Origin: Rhynchosporium graminicola
Taxonomy: Eukaryota > Ascomycota > Leotiomycetes > Helotiales > Ploettnerulaceae
Reading direction: 5' to 3'
Length of the DNA: 64,000 bases
Assembly: GCA_900074885.1 (NCBI GenBank)
Contig: FJUW01000027.1
Span: forward strand, 227,937-291,936
Shown: one piece after another, positions 13,583-25,094 of the stretch
Layout of the letters: every line of letters starts with the position of its first letter
How positions within the stretch are numbered: the first letter of the stretch is position 1
Translations under genes and position numbers: made by a program
The notes under the pieces: model-generated
What the model was told of the DNA's origin: nothing
The model's database searches: none
The model's input: the letters and a program-made list of their open reading frames with translations, nothing else

Positions 13583-15734
13583 TTTGATTCGCTTGTCTGA
13601 AATTCTCATGTGGTTCTTGAGATGCCAACTCGTACTTTTGGTCCACGGCAGTCTACATACATGACTCTCATTTCACGCTTGGGAAAACCTGCACCACATC
13701 AAAGCGAGTTGTACAGGGAGGAGACACGTGTGTACAGGCTTCTTGGCGGCGGTGACAACAAAGCTCTTCTCAGTTCTGCCGCATCCGGCAATTTGGAGTG
13801 GCTTTCTAGAAATAATAAACATGATGAGCAGACACTAGTACTCTTGTCTTGAAGATCTTTCCTCTTTGTTATTTTCACGCATGTGATATGCGTCTCCACC
13901 AAATCATATTTGAGCAAGGCCAACTGTAGGGCCCAATGCCGGATGGGGAACCAATTAACCGCCTTGCGCTGCCTAGCTTTACCAAATACAGCACCCTCGT
14001 TCTGCGGATCAGGGTTTCAAGACGGGACGGGTCACTGAGAATTGAACTCGGCACTCCTATGAAGATCCGCCATCTCTTTTTTGAAGCCGTCCGTCATGAA
14101 TAGCAGAACTTCTGAAAAGAGTCCACGATCTTATCGGGCAGTATTACAAAATTATAGTTGCCATTTGTAGAAGTAAACAATCCCGAGATGAGTCAAGCAT
14201 TGTCAAATAAGCCAAATAAACGTAATCCGGACCTGACGGCGCCCTGTAATTTGAGTCAAGGCTTTGTCCCCCATTCAGCTAATCACTTGCATATCAGCCC
14301 AAACCCTGCAAGCTTCGAACAGCACGCATGTCAAAAGGTGCACGACCGCCACATCTGGGGATAATCGACGCAGCATCCGAACTTGAGACCTTGCTGAGTA
14401 CGTCTTGTCATTGGCTATCACTGCTAGGGATAGTTGGACGCGAGATCGTTAGACTTCATATTGGGGAATACATGTTTTTTGTAGTTCTGTGTGGAACCTT
14501 TATACCAGTGGCTCATTCTGCACCTCCCAAGTTCATCAATCTTTAAGAGAAGTCTAAAAAGATCTACCGCTAAAATAGAGAGTGAAGATCATATTTACAG
14601 GGTCCAACATACCTGCCAGGGCTTACGAGCTCCACCGTCAGCTGCGACTTGAAACCTTGGGATAGCTGAAACGGTTAGATGACAGGCGCTCGTTGTAGTC
14701 CTAGCCTTTGACGATGGCTATTATCAAGAGAAGTGAAACTTTCGATAATTTGGTTAAACGGGACCAGGCTTCTAGACTATTGAGATGGTAGACCTTACTG
14801 ACTCAAGGTACATTTGTAGCACCACTCGATCTTATCTTCAAGCCCCAGCGACTTCCATCCATAAATATGCTAAGACTACGGCTTCACACACAGTCGTTCA
14901 CTTGGTCAGCCTCTTGCACATGTTCGTAAATGTGGCGAGCGTTTGAGTGGACCCAGCACATACGCGGCCGGACCAGCCCTGTAAACAAATAGCCGAATCG
15001 GATCGGCCTCGACTTCCCGATAGGCCTGAACACGAAGGACGGCATAAGCCAGGATTCCAATCCGGGCCGAACCTTTATGCTGTTGAGCGGATTTCCATCC
15101 GGATAGCTATCTAGTGGCAGTGTTTTTTCTGATCCTGCGCTCTGCTCGATGCGAATAGGATGAGTTTGTTTGGTGCGAAGTATAACATACATAAGGAAGG
15201 GTTTCACACACCCTCGAAAGCCGCACGGAATAGTCATGTGAGAGGACAAATTGATCTTGCTCATAGCATAGGAAATTCCAAAGACAAAGAGGCCATGATG
15301 TTCTTTCATTTCGTGGCGCATATCCAGTTAATAGGTTGCCCGATAAACCGCTAGACACTGCTGCATTTGAAAGCATGATTGATACCAGTCTTTCAGCTCT
15401 TGGAATTTACCTGTCGCCTAAAAATGCCTTTGTGGACCCTTCAGGAGCCCCTGTTGCCACCATGTAGACACCGACTCCGCCCGATCTGTACCCTCTACGA
15501 ATTCAACACTTATACAGTCACGTGCGTCTGCCTGCCCCAAAACAAAATCGTACATACCCCTTCACAACCACCAACAAGGGACAATTTCCCATGTAACTAT
15601 TATAGATATACTGTAAGCAAGGATAATCCATCCTGTGTTGACTTCGCCCGTAACGTACCGTGTGGTGAGAGCTACCTATACTTTCACTCCTGTAGAGAGC
15701 TTGGTGAATTGGCGTCTATTTGTAAAAGTCTGGT
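13583..15734. other. Intergenic between AflR-type gene and reductase relic
   Basis: About 2.1 kb. I see no coding region with a recognisable motif on either strand. The short open frames are not supported by splice-compatible neighbours. Confidence 0.5.
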
Positions 15735-16805
15735 CAGCGTTGAGTGCAGCTCGAGGGCTATTCTTAGGTCCTATCCAAGTGAGGGAAGTGCAATCAGCAG
15801 GGAAAGGTACTCGGCGGCTTACTATTGATCCATTCGCTGCCAGGGCTGACGAACAAGGCGACGGCTTTCGCGAGATCAGATGCCAAACAACACCCTTCCA
15901 ACAGTGTGTGGCTAGCAAAGCTAGTCTCTGTGATAAGTTTTGGCTCCCTAGATCACCTAAAGTTACGTAGTACTAAGCGTTTTCATATAAACTTGTATCT
16001 TTAATGCCACCTAGAGAATAGTGCTCACTGTGATGCCGTTTCTCGCCGCAATCTGTAGAGGGGAACCTGCTGAATCCTTCTACTCATACGTTGCTGCCTA
16101 GTACAACGTATGATAATGGATTCCGTTCAAAGTCGGAGCCGCAGAAGAAATAAGGATAATCCTGCCACCACTTTCGCAACATTTGAGTCTTACATCGAGA
16201 ATTCAGATATGCAATCATCAGCTATGTCTCTATGGTGTTGGCTACTCATTGTTAAGCAACAAAGAATTCGCAGAGACGGTTGATATTACAGGTGTAGTCA
16301 CTTCGGCAGGCGTCACATCCCTCCCCCCAGCGAGTTTGTGAGTAGTCTGTAAGCTCCCTGTCGAGTGATTAAGCAACAAAAAAATCCTTTCGAATCAATC
16401 CAAAGCCCAAAGTGTGCCTCTTCACGCACTTTCTATTCCAAAATTTGAGCTGACAGGACGTCAAAATCGATACGTCCGAAGTGAGTGCATGCGTCGTCGA
16501 AAAGTTCGATAGTTTCTTCCTGCTTGCAGAAATTGGCTCGCAGAGCTAGAGCTTTATTGCCGCCCTTGTTGATTTCTGTCAACACATCGTCGGCTTTTGC
16601 AGTCTTTTGGGCATAGTTGACAACGATCGAGACTCCTGGAGCACCAAGTTCAAATTCATGCTCAATTTTCTTCCTATTCCTCTTCTTGATTCCGTGATAA
16701 GAGCCAACTTCCTAGCAAGAAGTCTTCAATGAGTTGAGCGAGTTACTTTGGAATTGACAGGAGCCGGTGAGGAAGCTGTCTTCGATACTGTAGCGCTTGT
16801 GCCAT
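15735..16805 (-). pseudogene. Decayed tri-/tetrahydroxynaphthalene reductase (short-chain dehydrogenase)
   Basis: Relic of an NADPH-dependent SDR of the Brn1/Brn2/T3HN-reductase family, which reduces T4HN or T3HN in DHN-melanin synthesis. Reading leftwards from about 16805, fragments fall in family order across three frames: ALITESRRGIG (16674-16708; the TGxxxGIG nucleotide motif with its Gly changed to Glu), VSIVVNYAQKTAKADDVLTEI, ETIELFDDACTHFGRIDF, a degraded GQFFVAREAYRHL-like segment near 16340-16390, VEGFSR then DCGEK (16035-16075), ITV, GGIK (about 16000-16015), and VALFVSPGSEWIN (15819-15870), with a final GAALN-like end near 15740. Breaks include an in-frame TGA at 16726-16728, a TAG at 16433-16435 and several frameshifts; in the YxxxK region the frame is broken and Lys reads Asn. 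The span (about 1.07 kb) fits a full-length gene with one or two introns. It cannot encode a working enzyme. A functional copy may exist elsewhere in the genome. Confidence 0.8.
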
Positions 16806-19800
16806 TTTGGTATTGTATCTGTGATGCTAAGCGAGGAAGGAATTGCTGTGGTAATCCAGGTTATCTGTAAAGTTAGGTATCATTCATAAGGCCGGATTTC
16901 GAAAGCTTATATTCTATGTATCATCCTTGCGGCGTGCCTTTCCACATAGTGCGTCCCAATCTATCCGCGACATCCGTAAACGGTATTTTATGTTTCACGG
17001 CATCCACAACAAACCCTGATCTACGGGCTTCTATACATTGAATTCGTCGCATATCCTTTATTGTTCTCAGTTCGGGGGCTTTTTGATTTTCCAGAACCTC
17101 AGAAATTAAGATCATATGCTGGATTTCTCCAACATTAAACTCTGTCGAAAGCCCAAGACTTCTGACAGCGGCGATCTAGGACACTTGGCCAGGATTTCAA
17201 TCTGCGGAGCCCAATCAATTTGATAATGGAACTCATCATTCCCTATAGAATTTCATCTATTCCCCTTCTCTGGTTAAATGGATGAAAAGATGCAAAATAT
17301 CCAAAGTGTCCTCCATTAAAATGATGAAAATGCCGTTAATTTATTGGGCTATTCTTCTGCGTTCTTTCATATCTGGGTTCTCTTCCCTTGTTGCCGATCT
17401 CCCCTTCCAGTAAAACTTTCCTACATCGCTGCCTCTTTTGAGCCTCTACATGGGGTAAGATGTATGTGCAGTTTCGGTAGTGTCATCAATCTACACACAT
17501 AACATAGCGGCCTTACCGGCACAGTTAGCTTTCCATGCATGTAGGTCTCACAGTAACAGAGAACCATTTTCTCAAGGATGAAAATCAAGTGAGGGCATAA
17601 ATTTGGTAGTAAGGCTCCTCGGTAGAGACGATGATGGGTTCACAAGGACGTGCCTTTGTTCGCTTGTGAAAATACTGCTGCCTATCAGTGCCCATTTGAT
17701 GCGATGATCTGAACTGCACGTCAAGTACTTTCCAGAAACTTTCCGTACTGGATACGTTGTATGCAAGAAATTGTATCAACAGCCAGCGATGAGCAGGCAC
17801 AAGAGAGACTCTTTAAACTTGCTAAACATTAAAGCAAGAATAAAAACAGGATAAGGTTTTTTTTTTCCAGGGCCGGCACGTTTGTGCTGGCTGTTCTCGC
17901 GCATGCTGGCTGTTCTCGCGCATACCTTCGTGTATGATGCGAGATAGAGATAAAAGTGATCGTGTTGAATAATATCTCCTTACGACGGCATTAACACAAT
18001 AGAATTACCCTTCGGTGATTCTGACTCCCGTGATTGGACGTCCAGAGTAATCAGGCTATTTGGATGAACAGAAGTCCGTATACGGGATCTGGTATGTCTC
18101 ATATTTCCGACGTTGTGAGAACTCTTGTCTATAAGAGATCAAGCATACACGTCAAGAAAGAATCGATTTCAAATGGAATACAACCGAAATTTCCTCTTCC
18201 TTTCAAATACTCAATGTGAGGAAAGTGTTGACCACACCACGTCAGAACCATCACCCCCATCTTGGCAGCCTCGTGCCAAGTAACAGACTGCCAGTGAGCA
18301 AATGCATAGACATTTCTGCTAATGTGATGTGTAGTAGGGATACCTATACTTTGGTAGGGCTGAGCTCTACACCAAACTCTTGTCGATCAATAGCCAAAAT
18401 GACTGGTGGATGACATTATGGCTGAGTGAGGGTGGTGAACGCTGACTGGTTGAAGAGCGAGCCAGAGCGAGAGCGACTTCAGTGGTCTCTAAGTAGTGGA
18501 GAACACAGCATCATGCAAGGAAGAGGCTCGAGCGATCGGTATTGATACGATACAAAGCAAATCAACGAGACGATGCGTGACGTTATATACTGCGGACTAG
18601 GAAAATCACTACAAGTCTTGGGCCGTTCGAAGGGCCTCGACCAATGCATCTGTGCAGTAGAATGGACCTACGGTTAGCCTGCAAACATGAGTATTCGATA
18701 ATGGAATGGGAAATATTATTCTCTCAGGCTGTTCATTGAATGTGTTTTCACATGGCAGACCTTGTAAAGCTGGTAAGTTTTCATAGCCGTTCATTCTGGT
18801 CAACTGACCATAAAATATACCTAACGCATCCGTCTGCGAACCGACCAAAGTATCTGGATAGCCCTTATATCATCGGGTCGTCTTCAATAGAATTGCATCT
18901 CAGATCGAAAAAATGAGTGTTTACAGTGTTTTCGTAAGATCAAAGATGTTCTCTGGTAGTCTGATCTCATATGACGCTGGACGTTCACATGGGATGTTAG
19001 CGGTAATAGTTAGTAACGTAAGACAAGTGTAAGCATAGGCATCGAGGCGAAGACGAGAAAACGAATCGTAAACAGTAGAATGTCTTGATCACCAAGATTA
19101 CCATTGGGCACGCAAGTCAGTTTAACTGCCTGCTGTCAGCACCTATTTTTATCAGCGTCCGAATCAAGTCGACAGACCGGTCCACTAACTTTGCCATCGG
19201 AGGTCGAAGGTGTGTTTTCCCAGAAAATTTGATGTTCATTGTACGACTGACCGACTATGAACATGCGATCCCGACAAGAAGTCATGATATAACAGACGAT
19301 AACAAAACATCAGCAACGATGGTTCCCACGACAAAAATGAAACCAGGATCTATGCAGAAACCATTTTCGCTCGCCCAACAGACGGATACGAATGCGAGAT
19401 GTTACCTTGTTTTCTATACTACTCAGTTCGCACATAATCTACTACTTGATAACGAGAACAATTCTTACCAACGATATGTACACGTTCGGTTGCTGCGCTA
19501 CATAGTGTATCGTACATGGTAGAGTGCGCAATACCAGAACATCTGCTTCGATGTAACAAGCCCAGGGGTACATTGCGTGGGATGTCTCCTTGAATTGGAT
19601 TTTTAGCTTGGGACTTAGTTTTGTACTCCCTCCCGCAATTATCTTCCCGGCAAGACGAGCTTGGTAGCAAAGAGCTCTGCCTCAAGCCCAGTTACTATAT
19701 AGGCCGACTTGCGAAGTGAATAACCTGTTCCAGAATATGGCAAATATCATGGGATGAACTCATGGCCATGTCGGATTTGAAGGGGATCCCACAACAACAT

Positions 19801-21947
19801 CAAGGCAAATCTACATGATCATGCTGTAGATGGTCAATACCGACTGAGCCAATGGCAGCTGGCCCAAGAGTTACTATTCATCCGCGTGGCTCATGTGTCA
19901 CGACATCCGGGAAGGTACTATGAGGATAGTCGGGTAGAGCACCGCATTTATCTCATTCCGTCATCACCATTCTGGTTGCACAAGCAACGTGTGCACCCAA
20001 TATGATTGAGTACACTGGTACTCTGTAACTAGACTCGCTAAATCTACTGCCAGAAAAGGAGGCCCTCAGAGCTTGCACAGAATAAGATGACAATGGAACG
20101 GCAGATCTGGCGCATCGAGCGATATTCGGACGAGGCAGAGAAGTTATTTTATACACAATGGGTACGAAGAATCCATGTTCTCGCATTTCAAAGCGCACGA
20201 TTTGAACGCACAACATAGATAGTGTTTCCGTAATCAGTCGATATTAGGATTCCGATTTTAGGGGCAAAACTCTATTTACTTTTGCCGGAGGCTCGGGATA
20301 CAGGGGACCCCTCTGGGGCCAAGGGAAGATCAGAACACCAAAATAAATGTAAAAGGAAGATACACAGTACCCAGTCAAGTAATGGCTTCTTAAGTGACTG
20401 GACCTGGGGAAATTGTGTTTGAAATTCGAGAAGCCTGTGCCTGTCGTTTTTAGGCAGATCTCGGAGCGACGGCTGGCTGTCGTTAGGCTCGTTTGGGGAT
20501 CGACTTGGTGACTGACAAGAGTGAGATTAGAGACAGGACCCTGCTGCCGGCGCCACCTTCGTGGCATGCATTCCTGGCTGCAGGGCAGTCGACCACTGAC
20601 TTGACCTCTTGGCCCCTATGCGACTCCAGCGACCACGCTGAAGTGAAGCACTCTTGCTCGCTGCGGCCACTTATATGTCTCTGGTAACCTGTCGGCTGGC
20701 CCTTACCAACTAGATCACAGACATAAGTCAGTGATCATCAGGCATGGCTTGGGGCCCAAGCATAACTATCACTCAATCATCTTGTTCATTAGTCAGTAAA
20801 TCAGTTAATCGTCAAAGATTGATACTCACTAGAACTCCTGGACTGATATTGGCCACTTCTACCATGGTATCACGACCCAACAAATTGCATGCCATGCTAC
20901 CAGGACACCAGCAGACTCAAGCATCCTTCCATCCTTGCCCAGCCGTCCCAGATCGAACGGCACGTCCATCGTCACTATAGACTTCCTATGTGCTTATCAG
21001 TCAGCATCAAGCCAGATTTGGCCTTGTACAGGCGCAATCAGGCCTTCTATTTCTCTCGTACTTCTCGCGTCCAATACCAGCGCCATAATCAGAAGGCCCA
21101 TCGCCGCACGCTGCAGCTCCGTGCTGTCACCTTGGTACATCGCCGAATTCTGCATGAGCATGTTAATCTTGATTCACATGTCCGTCAATAGCATGTGAAC
21201 TAACTAGACAGTGCGGGCGGATTGACTCTGGGACTGTCCGGTCTTTCGAACATTGCAAACAGAGGCTACTCTGCCCGAGCTAATGCTGCTCGCCCTTCGC
21301 TTATCCCACTTAGTCTTTGTTGACCCCCAGAACTGTGGGGCACAACAGAGCGACAAGAGGAATTATGAGATGCGGCTGGAAAGGCTATGGAAGTTGATTG
21401 CAGAAGCCATTCAATATACATGTAGATATTCACCACGGCCGACAGTTGTCGGATACTTACAAAGCACACACGAGGATCTACTTCCGGGTTGCATGACTGT
21501 TCTGCACATTTATTCGGTATTGATTGAAGGGGGCTGAAAATACCCACTCTTTCTTTCACTCACTCACAAACTCGATACTTATTGCTTTCGAAAACAGGGG
21601 AATACTCGACCAATCCGCTCGAATCCGAATTGGGTATCATTGATTCCCTAAGAGCGAGACGACGTTGCACCAAATCAATCGTGCATTGTCAGGATCTTGG
21701 TTCATCGGAAGTTAACCCGAACTTACATCTTCGAAAAAGCTGCAAGATCCGCTATCACATTCGTTGGCGACCTTCATCAGAGATCACTAGATGCCCAGAT
21801 TCGCCAGATTTTATTCCCAGCTTGGCCAGTTTCCCACAGTCGTTCCAGATAACAGTCTTTCGTGTTCATCGACCGTTAAATTGGTCTATCTTCAAAACAT
21901 AAGATACTCGAAGGGCACATAGGCAATGAGAAGTTTGGTTCAATATC
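16806..21947. other. Long intergenic region upstream of the Cmr1-type gene
   Basis: About 5.1 kb with no gene I can support on either strand. It contains a 2 x 19-bp tandem repeat at 17886-17923 and a T-run just before it. The right part should contain the promoter of the regulator starting at 21948. The length is large for a gene-dense cluster and may hide further unrecognisable relics. Confidence 0.45.
17886..17923. repeat. Perfect 2 x 19-bp tandem duplication
   Basis: The unit GCTGGCTGTTCTCGCGCAT occurs twice head to tail without mismatch (17886-17904 and 17905-17923), just downstream of a run of ten T at about 17858-17867. Function unknown; slippage is the simplest origin. Confidence 0.9.
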
Positions 21948-24900
21948 ATGATTTTCTGCACATACTGCGGTAAGAGTTTCACAAGAAAGGAACATCTTGA
22001 GAGGCACATACCGAGTCGTAAGTCTTTCCATCCGCTCTGACATCTGCTGGTTAAGGAAGAGAATATCCAGCAACTTACATTGTCTGCCAGACACAAATGT
22101 CAAACCCCATCGCTGCACGTTGTGTCAGCTATCGTTCCCCAGAAGGTACGTACAAACAGAGCGTATTAATGTTCCCTGGTCACTGACCTTGATACCACAG
22201 AGACCTTCTGCAAAGACATCACTTCACATATCACGAGGCTAAAGACCCCATGCAAGTTGTTCCTGGAACAGTACCGTCTATAGCTGGACGAACCCCAATT
22301 GCCTGCATCAACTGCGCAAACGCGAAAACAGGCTGCGATAAGGCTGTACCATGTTCTCGATGTGCTGAAAAGAATCTGCCATGCGAGGCTCGATTTGCTC
22401 GTCGTTCAGGGAAGGCTTCGATGAGATCGGCCAGTCTATCTGGGGCAGTCTCGGCACATCTCAATAGCAGATCTCCAACAGCAACAAATCGTTTAGCACC
22501 AAAAACAGCCACTCCAGCACAAACACCAATCGTAGCAACTGCTAGTCCTGTGGAGTCTTCGCAGATCCAAGAAAGTCCACATAAAGAACAGACACAAGTA
22601 TATAATATGCAAGAACTCGCCTTTGGGAACACACCTTTCAACACTTTGCCGAGTGACCATGTTACTGGGATGGATACGTTCATGTGTCTCAACGACGAAG
22701 ACATGCTTAACGTGGAGACCAGTTACCAGGATCTTATGATGTGGAATCAATGTCCGTCTGAGCTGGAGATGTACCATCCTACTATGACAGGCAAGATTGA
22801 TTGTCCATTCATGGAGATGGCAGGATCCTACTCCAGCTCTGATGCTTTGCAATCCGGCTCCTTACACACGTCAATCTCAATACCGCATACCGGATCCACT
22901 AGCATTTCCTCGCAAGCAGACTTTGAAAGAACTTTCCACATCGTAGAAGCGACCGGGCTGATGAGTGAGGAGCCCATGGTGCCCGAGTTCGAGGTTGTCA
23001 TTGCAGCTGAAGCTGCATGGCCCTTAGCTCGCTGCAACCGACCCATCTTCTCTGGATCCTGCCCACGAACCGCGATTGTACATCTCGAGAACCTAGAGCA
23101 ACATTCCAGATACGAAAATACCTGGAGTTTGCTGGATAGCAGTATCGACTTGGCAGACGTCGATTACAAGAAACGAATTTCAGTTGTTCCATTCTCTCCA
23201 TGTACTCGAGATCGCATTCTTGCCATTACCCAAAGTTTTCTTCACACTGCTTTAGAAACACATCGAGGAGGCATGAAGGTTTGGGACAAAGGAAGCCCGC
23301 ATGGCAACTTCAACTTCCTCGTCCTCCCACCATCCAAGGTCTTGGAGTATTTTCTGCGGAGTTATGTGCGAAGTCTGGCTCCATACTACATTCTGATTTA
23401 CGGCAATTCTCTGGATCCTAATGAATTGATGCTGAACAATCAAGCCTCCACTCTTCTTTTGCTGTTAATGATTGCGACGGGTGCAACCTCGGTCCAAACA
23501 TCGGAAGCCAGATGCCTTACTGCGGGATTGACAGAGACTTGTCGTATTTCGCTTTTCAATATCATCGAGAAGGATGTAGAATTATCCGCAGATCCGGTTG
23601 TTTTGCGGTGCGCTTTGCTATTTACCATACTCGGCGCTTGGAGTGGCGATGCGTGGCACATGAACATTGCCATGGGCCAAAGAGGAATGTATCTTTCGGT
23701 AAGCAACGAAACAGAAATCTGTGTTTTTTGTTAACTGACTGAATTATCCCAGATGTTAAAGCATGCCGGAATGCTTGAACCGTCAGTTCCCATGTCTATC
23801 TCGACAGATCCATTAAATGTAGAACTTCAGTGGCGGGCATGGCAGCATCAGGAAAGCAAAAACAGGCAGGTTTCACATTCATATTGTGATATTCACTTTC
23901 GCCATAGAGGATTGGGTGAGCAGTGGTAACACTGTAGCGGTCATCTGTCTCGGCGAGCGGCCAATAAGAGAATGCACCTGACGAACCCAATAAACTCGAG
24001 CTTCAGTCCACCACAAACAGAGCTATAGGCTAATTAGCCATAGATTGGTGTACAATTGGGTGATGGTCGACCAAGAGTTGAGCCTGTTTCACGATACAGC
24101 ACCCATTCTCTCCATAACAGAGCTGCAGACCCCGATCCCAGACATGGAGAGCCTATGGCTGGCCCAAGATTCCACGGAATGGCTGTTGGCCTTCCAGCAA
24201 ACGAATAGCGCCACAGGCTGGATGAGTCCCAATCCGATTGAAGTTCAACCCCTCCCGCCCTCGCTGTGCGATTTATTCCAGGATCTGCTTCATGATAATA
24301 TCAATCATCGCTACAATCAACTATCTCCTCTCCAGCTGAAGCTACTTCTCCATCCACTGCAGTCGCTACTCTGTCATTTGAGCCAAGTATTGAGCTGTTT
24401 CTCCGACTTCTTTGGTGCTCGCCGTGGGACCAGAACAGTCACTAAGGCAAGCACTATGCTCCGGATGGAAGAAGTTCAATCGCTCCTCCAAAAATGGTAC
24501 GAGTTGTGCGCGGTCCACGTGAAAGCTGTACCGACTTGTCCTGTAACTCAAGCCAACCTCGTTCTCTACCATCTCATCAGTCTCAATGCAGTGACATCCT
24601 TCCCTGAGATCGAGCGTTTGGCACGGAAAGAAGCTTTTGATGGTTCAAGCCGAGAACTTACTAATCGTTACAAAAAATGCATCCATCAGCCCGAAGAAGT
24701 ATTGATCCATTGCGGTCAGGTCCTGCGTATTGTATCTTCCATGCCACGGGAAGGTAGGCCGCATTGGTGGTCAACAGCGATATATCGCGCGACTCTGATC
24801 CTGTGGGTTCAAAGTCTATCGAGGGTAGACCCAACCTCGCAGCGCAAGGAGAAAGGTCCTATGTTTGCTATCGATGCTGTTATGCCTGATGATAGGTCCG

Positions 24901-25094
24901 TCGTTTCGTATCTTTGGAATGGAGAAGGTGTTCCTGTTTTGACGAAAGGAGATCGTCTTGTTGAGCTTTTACCAGATGAGGTGTTGAGTTATTGTATAAT
25001 GTTGCTCGAGCAAGGTGTCGCACTCAGAATATGTGATGGTATCAAGAGAAAGATTCAGACTTTGTCGAGGAATTGGAGTTCGGTATTGATGTAA
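21948..25094 (+). CDS. Cmr1/Smr1-type transcription factor (two C2H2 fingers plus Zn2Cys6)
   Basis: Nuclear regulator of the family that controls DHN-melanin genes in several ascomycetes (Cmr1, Smr1). Exons are 21948-22017, 22091-22145, 22201-23698, 23753-23865 and 24044-25094, giving 928 residues, close to the family length. Finger 1 is Cys4, Cys7, His20, His24; finger 2 is Cys32, Cys35, His48, His53; Zn2Cys6 is Cys77, 80, 87, 93, 96, 103 (spacing 2-6-5-2-6). The linker HTNVKPHRC between fingers is built across the first splice. A fungal TF middle-homology region follows, with WRAWQHQESKNR joined to LVYNWVMVDQELSLFHDT. Joining those two directly requires a GC-AG intron (donor AG/GCAGGT, 23866-24043). 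A GT-AG alternative (23870-24020) would add nine residues. Introns 1, 2 and 3 are canonical. The gene is intact and lies about 5 kb from the repeat block. Confidence 0.93.

Noticed and set aside
14884..15321. 145-codon - strand frame
   Set aside because: No recognisable domain, competing frames on both strands, no intron signals that extend it.
17585..17800. - strand frames considered as a scytalone dehydratase relic
   Set aside because: No dehydratase motif could be aligned in any frame.
18609..18848. 79-codon - strand frame ending ...FYCTDALVEALRTAQDL
   Set aside because: The end looks protein-like, but I could not find upstream exons, a start or a family; kept as unsupported.
21253..21537. 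94-codon + strand frame upstream of the Cmr1-type gene
   Set aside because: Overlapped by an equally long - strand frame, no motif, and it lies in the expected promoter/leader region.
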